NCBI RefSeq assembly: GCF_903772925.1
Contig: NZ_LR812090.1
Coordinates: 406,593-470,592 of the forward strand
Origin: Alteromonas macleodii
GTDB taxonomy: Bacteria; Pseudomonadota; Gammaproteobacteria; Enterobacterales; Alteromonadaceae
Length of the DNA: 64,000 nt
Reading direction: 5' to 3'
The notes beneath the pieces are model-generated. The model did no database searches. It was not told the DNA's origin and worked only from the letters and a program-made list of their open reading frames with translations. Shown piece after piece: positions 54,738-62,526 of the stretch. Position numbers and translations under genes: made by a program. Within the stretch, counting starts at the first letter, position 1, and every line of letters begins with the position of its first letter.

Positions 54738-55202
54738 ATGCTTGATGTCGTACTTTATCAGCCAGAGATCCCACCAAATACGGGAAATATTATCCGTCTA
54801 TGCGCAAACAGTGGGTTCACACTACATCTAATCGAGCCCTTAGGTTTTGAGTGGGACGACAAGCGAGTACGACGTGCAGGTTTAGATTATCATGAATTTG
54901 CTCACGTTAAGCGCCATGCAAACTTAGAAGCCTACCTTGAAGACGCGAAGCCGAACCGCGTATTCGCTTGTACAACAAAAGGCAAAGCGTTTCATAGTGA
55001 TGTATCGTATCAAAAAGGCGATGCACTTATATTTGGCCCTGAAACTCGCGGCTTACCGGACGATTATATTCAGTCGTTACCTCCAGAGCAGCGCGTTCGC
55101 ATTCCCATGCTGCCAGACAGTCGCAGCATGAACCTATCTAATGCCGTATCTGTCTTTGTATACGAAAGCTGGCGTCAGTTTGGCTACGAAGGGGCCAGAT
55201 AG
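54738..55202 (+). CDS. trmL: tRNA (cytidine(34)-2'-O)-methyltransferase
   Basis: TrmL methylates the wobble ribose of tRNA-Leu isoacceptors using AdoMet. The 154-residue SPOUT-fold protein has [42 protein letters not shown] and the knot region [25 protein letters not shown] 54738 ([10 protein letters not shown]) aligns with E. coli TrmL; a TTG at 54729 lies closer to AAGG and is an alternative adding three residues. Convergent with the gpsA side; in E. coli trmL is next to cysE and gpsA. Confidence 0.95.
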   Translation: MLDVVLYQPEIPPNTGNIIRLCANSGFTLHLIEPLGFEWDDKRVRRAGLDYHEFAHVKRHANLEAYLEDAKPNRVFACTTKGKAFHSDVSYQKGDALIFGPETRGLPDDYIQSLPPEQRVRIPMLPDSRSMNLSNAVSVFVYESWRQFGYEGAR

Positions 55203-55245
55203 TAGAAGGTAGGCAAAAGTTGCCTGAAGATATACCTGTTAAAAA

Positions 55246-55268
55246 CGCCCTGTAACAAGGGCTTTTTT
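55246..55268 (+). terminator. Intrinsic terminator after trmL
   Basis: CGCCCT, loop GTAACA-type, AGGGC then TTTTTT, 44 bp after the trmL stop. Confidence 0.82.
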
Positions 55269-55277
55269 ATGCCTAAT

Positions 55278-55293
55278 GTAAAGACAGCGTAAA
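55278..55293 (+). promoter_or_regulatory. CpxR-box-like repeat GTAAA-N6-GTAAA
   Basis: GTAAA at 55278-55282 and 55289-55293 with the same N6 spacing as the pair at 51390-51405. It lies about 80 bp before the ATG of the exported protein at 55374, suggesting membership of the Cpx regulon. Confidence 0.5.
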
Positions 55294-55373
55294 GCCCCTC
55301 AAAGTCAGTTTTCGTTCAGCTTCGCTCATTAGTATAGCCTTTGAATATACACAAATGAGTTAGGAGTAGCATT

Positions 55374-55766
55374 ATGAAACGCATAATACTAAGTATCATT
55401 ACCGGCGTTTGTTTACTAGTGGCCGGGCAGGCTAGCGCGCACTCAGGCCATCACTCTCATGGCAAAAGAGGCAAAAGTGAAACAGTAACTGTTATCTCGC
55501 AGCCCGTCCGTTCTTTGGTTGACGTAGTCATTAGCGTGCCTGAGATTGGGGTATTCGTTAACGTATTACCAAGCGCACATAGGGTTGAGGTTGTTGATAA
55601 CCACCGCTATTACGTTGCGAACAACCACTACTATCGCAAACATGGAAACCGCTATGTGGTTGTAGAGTCACCCTATAAAAACGCGAAAAAAGCTAAACGC
55701 TATAAACGCAGCCAATATAGCTACCAAGGCAACAAGAAAGTTATTGTAGTAAGGGAAGGGCGTTAA
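55374..55766 (+). CDS. Exported hypothetical protein, DUF6515-like
   Basis: A 130-residue secreted protein with a signal peptide (MKRIILSIITGVCLLVAGQASA, cleavage about residue 22), a His-rich start of the mature chain (HSGHHSHGKRG) and a region with YYVANNHYYRKHGNRYVVVE, resembling the Tyr-rich core of DUF6515-type proteins. The C-terminus is basic (KNAKKAKRYKRSQYS). AGGAG lies 7 bases upstream of the ATG. The His-rich segment may bind metal (inference). Monocistronic, preceded by a CpxR-like box and convergent with gpsA. Confidence 0.7.
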   Translation: MKRIILSIITGVCLLVAGQASAHSGHHSHGKRGKSETVTVISQPVRSLVDVVISVPEIGVFVNVLPSAHRVEVVDNHRYYVANNHYYRKHGNRYVVVESPYKNAKKAKRYKRSQYSYQGNKKVIVVREGR

Positions 55767-55807
55767 TTATTGGGTCTGAATGATAAGGCCGTCAGCAGGA
55801 ATTAAAG

Positions 55808-55840
55808 CGAAGCGTAATGAGAAATTACGCTTCGTTTTTC
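55808..55840. terminator. Terminator overlapping the 3' end of gpsA
   Basis: CGAAGCGTAAT (55808-55818) pairs perfectly with ATTACGCTTCG (55824-55834), loop GAGAA, then TTTTT on the + strand. The gpsA stop codon (55825-55827) lies within the right arm, so the last gpsA codons form part of the terminator for the rightward gene. Confidence 0.82.
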
Positions 55841-56841
55841 AAATCTCGCCCAAGCAGGGCTAAGGCCGCTTCCTTCGGTGATTTACCATGATAAAGTACA
55901 GCATATATCTGTTCGCAAATAGGCATTTCTACACCCACCTTTTTAGATAATACATGCACTTCTTCTGTATTGCGGTAACCTTCAACAACCTGACCAATTT
56001 CTTCAATAGCAACATCTACACTCTTTCCCTGGCCCAATGCCAAGCCGAAGCGTCGATTACGCGACTGATTGTCAGTACAGGTTAATACTAAATCGCCAAG
56101 GCCTGCCATGCCCATAAAGGTTTCTGGGTTGGCCCCTAACTTCACACCTAAACGAGAAAGCTCTGCCAAACCACGAGTGATAAGCGCCGTTCGCGCATTT
56201 GCACCAAACCCAAGGCCGTCGGCTAGGCCAGCGCCAATAGCGATAACGTTTTTAACCGCGCCACCTAATTGAACACCGGTAAAGTCTGAGTTTTTGTATA
56301 CTCTGAACGACTTTGCACAATGAAGCTTTGCTGCAAATTCGTCACTTAAAGCATCGTCGGTAGAAGAAAGTGAAATAGCGGTGGGTAGACCAGCTACCAT
56401 TTCTTTAGCAAAGGTAGGCCCGGATAAAACAGCTAAAGGGTAATCCGTTCCCAGAATTTCTTCTGCCACATCGCGAAGCAAGCGCCCAGTCTTAGGTTCA
56501 AGCCCCTTGGTCGCCCAAATGATACGTTGATGCGGCTTAAGCAATGGTTTTAAGCTTTGAAGCATAGCTGCAAAAGCATGACTAGGAACCACTACCAAGA
56601 TGTCTCGGCTGGCGGCAACCACTTCTTCTAAGTTGGCATTTACAATTAGTGAATCGGGAAAAGTTGCGCCAGGAAGATAACGGCTGTTTTCTCGATTCGC
56701 TTCCATTTCAGTAATGTGCTTTTCATCGCGACCCCACAGCAGTGTTGGGTTGCCATTTCTGGCAAGACAAAAAGCAAGGGCGGTGCCATACGACCCCGCC
56801 CCTAATACTGAAACCGACTCAGAAACCGAATTCGACTTCAT
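55825..56841 (-). CDS. gpsA: Glycerol-3-phosphate dehydrogenase [NAD(P)+]
   Basis: GpsA reduces dihydroxyacetone phosphate to sn-glycerol 3-phosphate for phospholipid synthesis. 338 residues from ATG 56841 ([23 protein letters not shown]), with the Rossmann loop [21 protein letters not shown], catalytic Lys in [14 protein letters not shown] and [19 protein letters not shown] block ([16 protein letters not shown]). The start is chosen because GGAG and AGG lie 9 and 5 bases upstream; ATG 56856 adds five residues with poorer spacing. It follows secB by 23 bp. The stop codon lies in a terminator stem. Confidence 0.95.
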   Translation of the reverse strand: MKSNSVSESVSVLGAGSYGTALAFCLARNGNPTLLWGRDEKHITEMEANRENSRYLPGATFPDSLIVNANLEEVVAASRDILVVVPSHAFAAMLQSLKPLLKPHQRIIWATKGLEPKTGRLLRDVAEEILGTDYPLAVLSGPTFAKEMVAGLPTAISLSSTDDALSDEFAAKLHCAKSFRVYKNSDFTGVQLGGAVKNVIAIGAGLADGLGFGANARTALITRGLAELSRLGVKLGANPETFMGMAGLGDLVLTCTDNQSRNRRFGLALGQGKSVDVAIEEIGQVVEGYRNTEEVHVLSKKVGVEMPICEQIYAVLYHGKSPKEAALALLGRDLKNEA

Positions 56842-56864
56842 GTTCACCTGCTCCATGGACCTTA

Positions 56865-57374
56865 TTAGGCATCCATTTTAGGCGCTTCGCCTTGCGCTTG
56901 TTGTGCACGTTTTTGCACATAAGCCGCAAAGATAGCGTCAAAGTTAACAGGCGCAAGGTTAAGTGGAGGGAAGGTGCCACGGTTAACCAAGTTAGAAATA
57001 GTTTCACGCGCATATGGGAAAAGCATGTTCGGACAGAACGAGCCAAGCGTGTGCGCTTTGTTTTGATCTGGCATCTCGCCAATAGCAAAAATACCTGCCT
57101 GTTGTACTTCGCAAAGGAAAGCAGTCTCTTCACCTAGTGTTGCAGTAACAGTAACTGAAAGTACAACTTCAAAAGTGTTTTCTTCTAGTTTGTTAGTGCT
57201 AGTGTCGATGTCTAATTTAATTTCTGGCTTCCACTCTTTAGTGAAGATAGCCGGTGCGTTTGGAGATTCAAAAGAAATGTCTTTTGTGTAGATACGCTGA
57301 ATATTGAACTGAGCACCTTGTTGCGCCTGTGCGCCTGCTGCTTCACCTGAATTTGTCTGATTTTCGTCAGCCAT
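56865..57374 (-). CDS. secB: Protein-export chaperone SecB
   Basis: SecB is a cytosolic tetrameric chaperone that keeps preproteins unfolded and hands them to SecA. The 169-residue protein has [50 protein letters not shown] and the conserved [32 protein letters not shown] (seen as [14 protein letters not shown]). The Q/A/G-rich first 20 residues and a KMDA-ending tail extend the usual 155-residue length slightly. Part of yibN-grxC-secB-gpsA. Confidence 0.97.
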   Translation of the reverse strand: MADENQTNSGEAAGAQAQQGAQFNIQRIYTKDISFESPNAPAIFTKEWKPEIKLDIDTSTNKLEENTFEVVLSVTVTATLGEETAFLCEVQQAGIFAIGEMPDQNKAHTLGSFCPNMLFPYARETISNLVNRGTFPPLNLAPVNFDAIFAAYVQKRAQQAQGEAPKMDA

Positions 57375-57435
57375 GGTATTTCCTATTTAATTGTCGTTTT
57401 AATTTAATGTAGTGCGTTGCTCTATGCGCTGACGC

Positions 57436-57696
57436 TTACGCTAAACCCAGCATAGGGTTTAGTTTGCTTTGAGCTTCTAAAGCCATCATATCGTCACAGC
57501 CACCAACGTGCTGATCGTCAATGAAAATTTGTGGGACAGTCCAGCCGCCATTTGCGCGTTCAATCATTTCGTCGCGTAGCTCGGGCTTAACGTCTATTGG
57601 GTATTCGATAAATTCTACACCTTTTTGCGTTAACAGTGCTTTCGCACGATGGCAGTAAGGGCAGTGACCCTTGGTGTAAAGTTCTACTTTGCTCAT
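57436..57696 (-). CDS. grxC: Glutaredoxin 3
   Basis: An 86-residue dithiol glutaredoxin with active site CPYC (residues 11-14 region, GHCPYCHRAK), TVPQIFIDDQHVGGCDDM for glutathione binding. It reduces disulfides in the cytosol using glutathione. It starts 12 bp after yibN and precedes secB by 61 bp. Confidence 0.96.
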   Translation of the reverse strand: MSKVELYTKGHCPYCHRAKALLTQKGVEFIEYPIDVKPELRDEMIERANGGWTVPQIFIDDQHVGGCDDMMALEAQSKLNPMLGLA

Positions 57697-57708
57697 AAAG
57701 GTTACCTG

Positions 57709-58134
57709 TTATTTAGAAACGGGAAGGCTGGCACTTTGCCACGCGTTCATTCCGCCTTTTAATACATTCACATTCGCGAAGCCATCTTTAAGCATCGCAT
57801 TTGCTGTACCACGAGCCTGATTACCCATAGCGCATACTACGATAATGGGTTTGTCTTTGCTGTTTTCAAGTTTCTTGAAGTTTTTCTCACGCACTTCTTC
57901 AGGTTTAATTTGTCTGGCTCCTAAAATGTGGCCAGCTTTAAACTCTTTTGCAGGTCGTGTATCTAACACTATCGCATCATCTTTATTAATTAAAAGTGTT
58001 GCTTCATGTGTGCTTAATTCTTTTACCGAAGATGTCCATGTACTGATATAGCTAAATATCAACATGGCAATCAGCGCAACCCAAATACCAGCAAGAATAA
58101 TATTGTTGCTAGCAAATTCTATTAGTTGATCCAT
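57709..58134 (-). CDS. yibN: Membrane-anchored rhodanese-like protein YibN
   Basis: A 141-residue protein with an N-terminal transmembrane helix (about 13-31, IILAGIWVALIAMLIFSYI) and a cytoplasmic rhodanese domain (about 40-135) with active-site Cys in IIVVCAMGNQARGTA. Sulfur carrier or transferase activity is likely but the acceptor is unknown. First gene of the yibN-grxC-secB-gpsA operon, as in E. coli; the usually divergent gpmI is not in the adjacent gap. Confidence 0.92.
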   Translation of the reverse strand: MDQLIEFASNNIILAGIWVALIAMLIFSYISTWTSSVKELSTHEATLLINKDDAIVLDTRPAKEFKAGHILGARQIKPEEVREKNFKKLENSKDKPIIVVCAMGNQARGTANAMLKDGFANVNVLKGGMNAWQSASLPVSK

Positions 58135-58399
58135 TACCTCTAACCCTGTCTACAGACCATGAAAAGAGTGCAAAGTATATAGAAAAATGGGCGAGAAACC
58201 AGCTTACCTTTCAGTTAGCTAAGAGACTTTCACCATGCCTTGATCATAAATACTTTAGATGATTGATATTACGAATAAATTGCACTGGGCATATGGGAAG
58301 CCGTCAGATACACTGGATGTTGTTATTAATAGTAGTGGTGAAATACAGCTGGTCAGGCTGTTGGCATCATTGCAAAGGTAGAGGTTTTAAGCGCACGTT

Positions 58400-59563
58400 A
58401 TGTCAGCAGGTTCTTTTCTTTCAGTTATCGGGTGCATACTAGCTCTGGCTGTTATGCCAATTGGAAGTGATGCGTTAGCGCAAGACGGCGACGCTAGTGC
58501 GCAAAGAGAAAAATTAGCTAAACTTCAGGCCGAGTTACGTGCACGACAGCAAGTGCTTGAAAACAATAAAGCCAGTGCAGAAGAGCTAAAAGCCGTGCTA
58601 AAGGCTTCAGAGCTTGATATCGCAAAAGTTGCAAAAGCGTTATCTACCACCGAACAAGCGCTTAAAAGCGTTGAGCAAGAAGAAGCTACGCTAAAAGAAG
58701 AGCAAGATGCATTGAAAGTTGCTATTCGCAAACAGCAATCTCTATTGGCAAGTCAAATTAAGAGTGCGTTCATGGCAGGTCACTATGACTACGCTAAAAT
58801 GCTTTTCTATCAAGACGATGCGCGTACTTTTGAACGTGTTATTACCTACTACCAATACGTGGCGAAAGCCCGCCAAAAAGAAATCGAAAGTTTTAGAAGT
58901 AATGTCGCAAGACTTGAAGACGTTACTGCCGAACTCAGTGAAAAAGCACTATCTCTCGTCGCGCTCAAAGAGGAGCAAGAAGGTCAGCGGGCAGTGCTTA
59001 TCACCCGGCAAGCCGACCGCAAAGCAACGCTAAAGAAAATAAATAAAACCATTGCTTCAGAAAATCAGCGAATTGCGTCTTTGCAGGCTGATGAGAAAGC
59101 ACTTAAAGGTGCTATAGAAGCAGCTCGCATAGCCGCTGAACGCGCTGCGCGTGCCGCTGAGTTCAGCATGAATGGACTGGCTAAGCGAAAGGGTAAACTT
59201 CCCGCACCTGTGAAAGGTAGAATACGCCATTTATTTGGTAGTCGCCGCCAAGGCGAAGTATCTTGGAAAGGTATTGTGATAGACGGCGCTGAGGGCGATC
59301 CTGTAAAAAGTATTGCACCAGGGCGAGTTTTGTATGCCGATTGGCTGCGAGGGTTTGGTCTAGTGGCTATTATCGATCATGGCGAAGGCTACATGAGTGT
59401 TTATGGCCACAATCAAGCGCTACTTAAACAGGCGGGTGACGATGTAAGTCAAGGAGAGCGTATTGCCCTTGTCGGTCGAAGCGGTGGTCAGGAATATCCT
59501 AACCTTTACTTTGAAATTCGTCACAAAGGCAAGGCGCTAAATCCGAAAGCTTGGTTGGATTAA
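58400..59563 (+). CDS. envC: Murein hydrolase activator EnvC
   Basis: A 387-residue periplasmic divisome protein that activates amidases AmiA/AmiB. Signal peptide about 1-27 (ending SDALAQ region), a long coiled coil (about 33-245, rich in K/E/A/Q) for FtsEX binding, and a C-terminal LytM domain (about 265-387). The LytM metal site is degenerate: VIDGAEGD has no active-site HxxxD, and the HLHFE position reads NLYFEIRHKG, so it is an activator rather than a hydrolase, as in E. coli EnvC. It lies 265 bp from divergent yibN. Confidence 0.94.
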   Translation: MSAGSFLSVIGCILALAVMPIGSDALAQDGDASAQREKLAKLQAELRARQQVLENNKASAEELKAVLKASELDIAKVAKALSTTEQALKSVEQEEATLKEEQDALKVAIRKQQSLLASQIKSAFMAGHYDYAKMLFYQDDARTFERVITYYQYVAKARQKEIESFRSNVARLEDVTAELSEKALSLVALKEEQEGQRAVLITRQADRKATLKKINKTIASENQRIASLQADEKALKGAIEAARIAAERAARAAEFSMNGLAKRKGKLPAPVKGRIRHLFGSRRQGEVSWKGIVIDGAEGDPVKSIAPGRVLYADWLRGFGLVAIIDHGEGYMSVYGHNQALLKQAGDDVSQGERIALVGRSGGQEYPNLYFEIRHKGKALNPKAWLD

Positions 59564-59585
59564 ATCGTTAACGCCACAATAATGT

Positions 59586-59924
59586 TTAAGCAGTGACTTC
59601 AAATGTCGCTGTATCTGGTAAAGGGCGTTGAGGTTTGCCTTCACCTAAGCCTGCCAGTTCACCAATTTGCTTAGCATCGAAACCTGCACTACTAAGCGCA
59701 TTTTCTAATGCCTTTCCTGGCTCTATACCTTCACTTTTCAATTGCTCAACAATAGACGTCGCGTTGTCACTGGTGAGTGAATTAGCGTCGTATTGTTCTA
59801 AAATCGATTGCAAAGCCTGTGTTTGCTCGTCAGAAAGTGATGTTTGCTGACCCTTTGATGGCGGTGGTGGAGTACTTGGTCTTAGTTGTTGTGCTGCTGA
59901 AGAATCATTAATACCTGAAATCAT
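59586..59924 (-). CDS. Small hypothetical protein
   Basis: A 112-residue protein not recognised. AAGG lies about 7 bases upstream of ATG 59924. It has no signal peptide; after a Pro-rich N-terminus (RPSTPPPPSKGQQ) two helical repeats follow, LSDEQTQALQSILEQYDANSLTSDNA and a SIVEQLKSEGIEPGKALENALSSAGFDAKQI segment, suggesting a small all-helical fold. It converges with envC (22-bp gap) and is divergent from yibQ. Possibly a regulatory or structural cytosolic protein; no function assigned. Confidence 0.65.
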   Translation of the reverse strand: MISGINDSSAAQQLRPSTPPPPSKGQQTSLSDEQTQALQSILEQYDANSLTSDNATSIVEQLKSEGIEPGKALENALSSAGFDAKQIGELAGLGEGKPQRPLPDTATFEVTA

Positions 59925-60177
59925 AGTGAAACCTTAAATGCTGGGTGGTCTTTAACCAGAAAGTATCGACCTATCACTGATTTTTTTAGTGCGTAGTACC
60001 AGATTTACGCAATATTTACCTCCCTTTACAAAGGTTGTTCATGATTCACCTGTAATAAGATGGTAATAAAAAACTAGTTTTGTTGAAAGTACGCTTGTTG
60101 TTGGTATGCTTAACGTTAAAGTGAATACATTCACACAGTGCGCTTAATAATAATGATGAAAAACGGATGTGATTTAG

Positions 60178-61122
60178 ATGCTTTTGCGTCTGCTAATGCC
60201 TTGTATAATCTTTGTTTTATGCGGGCTAATTAGCCCTAAAGTAAACGCAAAGTCAGACATAATAATAATATTAGATGACCTGGGATACAGGCCGTCCGAT
60301 GTCGCTGCTTTTTCTCTCCCTAAAGAAATTACGTTCTCCATTCTTCCACAAACCCCATTGGCATCTGAAATTGCGCATCGTGCTGAGCAAGAGGGCAGGG
60401 CAGTTATGCTTCATATGCCCATGCAAGCCCAAAATGGTAAAAACATGGGGCCGCTTGGGTTAACCACGGATATGTTTGCCGGGGCTATTACTTATAACTT
60501 GCGCAAAGCGATGAAAAGTGTGCCAAACGCAGTAGGTGTAAACAACCACATGGGCAGTGCCTTTACCGGTCAGCAAGAAGGAATGGAAGCGCTGTTAAAA
60601 GAGGTGAAGCGCCAAGGCCTGTTCTTTGTTGATAGCAGAACTACTGTGCTAACTAAAGGTGAAGAAATTGCTCAACGTTTGGGTGTGCCTAGCGCAAGCA
60701 GGCAGGTATTTCTGGACCATAAATTAGAGCCATCATTCTTACTGAAGCAGTTTAACCAAATGAAACGCATCGCTGAAAAGAATGGGCACGTTGTGGCGAT
60801 TGGCCACCCTCATCCTGAAACGGTCGAGTTCTTAAAAACGCATTTACCCTCACTTGAAAAAGAAGGTTTTACCCTTACTTCCGTAGCCGACTATTTTTCA
60901 CACGCACCCAAAGTGGCTAAACAGTTTGGTAAAGAACGGAATCAGACTGCTCAACTCACTCGTGTAGATGTAAACAAAACCGGCTCTGAAATAAGTGAAC
61001 AGGATAGGTTTGTTAGCAGAAGGTTTGTGCAGAGTACTTTGCCCAAAGAGAGTACTGCAACCAAAGAAAGTATCTTGGCTAAAGAGATGACTGAACTCTC
61101 GACTACAGCGCCTAACGAGTAA
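60178..61122 (+). CDS. yibQ: Divergent polysaccharide deacetylase (YibQ family)
   Basis: A 314-residue exported protein of the divergent polysaccharide deacetylase family (NodB-like TIM barrel). Signal peptide about 1-24 (ending VNA). Family motifs: IIIILDDLGYRPSD, ITFSILPQTPLASEIA, VMLHMPMQAQ, GVNNHMGSAFTG, FFVDSRTT and GHVVAIGHPHPETVEFL. Low-complexity Thr/Ser/Glu-rich tail from about residue 255. In E. coli envC and yibQ are adjacent; here a small opposite-strand gene separates them. Enzymatic activity of the family is unproven. Confidence 0.93.
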   Translation: MLLRLLMPCIIFVLCGLISPKVNAKSDIIIILDDLGYRPSDVAAFSLPKEITFSILPQTPLASEIAHRAEQEGRAVMLHMPMQAQNGKNMGPLGLTTDMFAGAITYNLRKAMKSVPNAVGVNNHMGSAFTGQQEGMEALLKEVKRQGLFFVDSRTTVLTKGEEIAQRLGVPSASRQVFLDHKLEPSFLLKQFNQMKRIAEKNGHVVAIGHPHPETVEFLKTHLPSLEKEGFTLTSVADYFSHAPKVAKQFGKERNQTAQLTRVDVNKTGSEISEQDRFVSRRFVQSTLPKESTATKESILAKEMTELSTTAPNE

Positions 61123-61213
61123 CGTCTTCGCTTTTTTTCTTACTTAATTAGTCTATTTTCATCTCGATAAGATCAAAATTTAATGTGGGAACGTTTCTCA
61201 TTTTTGTGAGTCT

Positions 61214-61226
61214 GTTATAATATAAC
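61214..61226. promoter_or_regulatory. Zur-box palindrome upstream of the MerC-family gene
   Basis: GTTATAATATAAC, a perfect 13-bp palindrome identical to the core of the gammaproteobacterial Zur consensus. The embedded TATAAT could be the -10 of the merC-family promoter, so zinc-bound Zur would block it. It lies 54 bp before ATG 61281. Confidence 0.75.
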
Positions 61227-61280
61227 GTCTCTGGCGAGTAATTCGCGTATACATTTTCAAGCACGGTGGTAATTAGAGTA

Positions 61281-61709
61281 ATGACTCCAATTGACGAGAA
61301 TCCAACAAAACTAGACAAACTTGGCATTTGGGTGTCGAGCTTGTGTGCGCTGCATTGCCTTGCGCTGCCTGTTTTGGTGCCTCTGTTACCGCTTATTGGT
61401 TCTAGCTTTTTTGCGCAAGTATGGTTTGAAAGAACTATTTTAACGTTCTCACTGATTGTTGGGGCGGTAGCCTTGATTAGCGGTGCCATTCGCTACCACG
61501 GCAAATATTACCCGCTGGCACTACTGTTTACTGGTGGCGCAATTTACTGGCATAAAGATATTTTTGGGCATCATTACGAGCCATTTACTATTGCGTTAGG
61601 CGCAGGATTAATTGTAGCGGGTCACTGGATCAATATGCGCCTGTGTCGACAGTGTAAGTGCTGCAAAAATACAGTGTTTTCAGACCACCTATCTACTGAG
61701 TTTAAGTAA
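61281..61709 (+). CDS. MerC-domain inner-membrane protein, probable Zur target
   Basis: A 142-residue membrane protein with four predicted helices. The first carries the MerC-type cysteine pair in SLCALHCLALP (Cys22, Cys26); the C-terminus has another cluster (LCRQCKCCKN). MerC in mer operons transports Hg(II), but chromosomal relatives outside mer operons are common and no merR/merA is present here. The Zur box just upstream argues for a zinc-related uptake role (inference). ATG 61281 is chosen over an in-frame GTG at 61266. Followed by a terminator. Confidence 0.85.
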   Translation: MTPIDENPTKLDKLGIWVSSLCALHCLALPVLVPLLPLIGSSFFAQVWFERTILTFSLIVGAVALISGAIRYHGKYYPLALLFTGGAIYWHKDIFGHHYEPFTIALGAGLIVAGHWINMRLCRQCKCCKNTVFSDHLSTEFK

Positions 61710-61727
61710 CCAGTAAAACAGAGTATT

Positions 61728-61755
61728 AAAAAACGAGCCAATGGCTCGTTTTTTT
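61728..61755 (+). terminator. Terminator after the MerC-family gene
   Basis: AAAAAACGAGCC, loop AAT, GGCTCGTTTTTTT. Tracts on both sides; convergent with the phosphodiesterase gene and usable in both directions. Confidence 0.87.
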
Positions 61756-61801
61756 GTATCTGGTGTTATTAAAAGAACATAGGCTTACGAAAAAACGTGA
61801 C

Positions 61802-62494
61802 CTAATCAGATAGGGTATTAAATGCTACATTTGGCAGATTAGTGAATATGCCCGTCACTCCCCACTCTTTAAGCATTAGCATATCTCTAGGTTCGTCTAC
61901 CGTATAAACGAATACATCAAAGCCCTCCTGCAGCGCAGTTTGTACGAACTGCTTATTAACCGCGTCTAGCGCAATATTTACCGAGTAAGCACTAAGGGTC
62001 CTTGCGCTTGCCGTGCAGTCTAATTCATAGCTTGCGGTTAAAGCGCCAATTTTTATTTCCGGCCATAGGTCTGTGATCGCATTAAGCCAGTGATGATTAA
62101 ATGAAGAGATAAGTAGCTGGCTAGTGCTTATGTTGCTTTGCTTTATTGCCTTCTTTACGTCTTCTACCCAGCTATTTACGTCATACAGATGCTTAATTTC
62201 AATGTTGCACCACCTATCACTTGGAACGCATTGAAGGGTTTCTGAAAGAGAGGGTATGTGCTCTCCATCGCCAATGTCCATTTGTTTGAGAGATTGCCAA
62301 GGCGTATCTAACAAATAACCTGTCTCGCGGGCTCTACGTGTAAGGGTTCTATCGTGAAAAACAATAATGCCGCTTTCGTGTTGATAAGTATCAAATTCAA
62401 TGCCGTCGGCATCTTGTTCGAAGGCCAGTTTAAAGGCTTTTAGCGTATTTTCTGGGGCGGCTTTACTAGCGCCACGGTGGGCAAAAATTAGCAT
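61802..62494 (-). CDS. Glycerophosphodiester phosphodiesterase
   Basis: A 230-residue cytosolic GDPD of the UgpQ type, hydrolysing glycerophosphodiesters to sn-glycerol 3-phosphate and an alcohol. Motifs: AHRGASKAAPENTLKAF (catalytic His and Arg), GIEFDTYQ (metal Glu/Asp), VFHDRTLTRR (second catalytic His), NIEIKH and YTVDEP. No signal peptide, unlike GlpQ. It may be cotranscribed with the EamA transporter (32-bp gap) and psd. Confidence 0.92.
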   Translation of the reverse strand: MLIFAHRGASKAAPENTLKAFKLAFEQDADGIEFDTYQHESGIIVFHDRTLTRRARETGYLLDTPWQSLKQMDIGDGEHIPSLSETLQCVPSDRWCNIEIKHLYDVNSWVEDVKKAIKQSNISTSQLLISSFNHHWLNAITDLWPEIKIGALTASYELDCTASARTLSAYSVNIALDAVNKQFVQTALQEGFDVFVYTVDEPRDMLMLKEWGVTGIFTNLPNVAFNTLSD

Positions 62495-62526
62495 CTACAT
62501 TCCCTTCTTAAGTCTCAGAGCGAACG

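Noticed and set aside
58400..59563. EnvC as an active M23 endopeptidase
   Set aside because: The LytM metal-binding residues are replaced (NLYFE instead of HLHFE, no HxxxD), so it is an activator.
61281..61709. Mercury-resistance locus
   Set aside because: No merR, merT, merP or merA nearby, and the upstream site is Zur-like.
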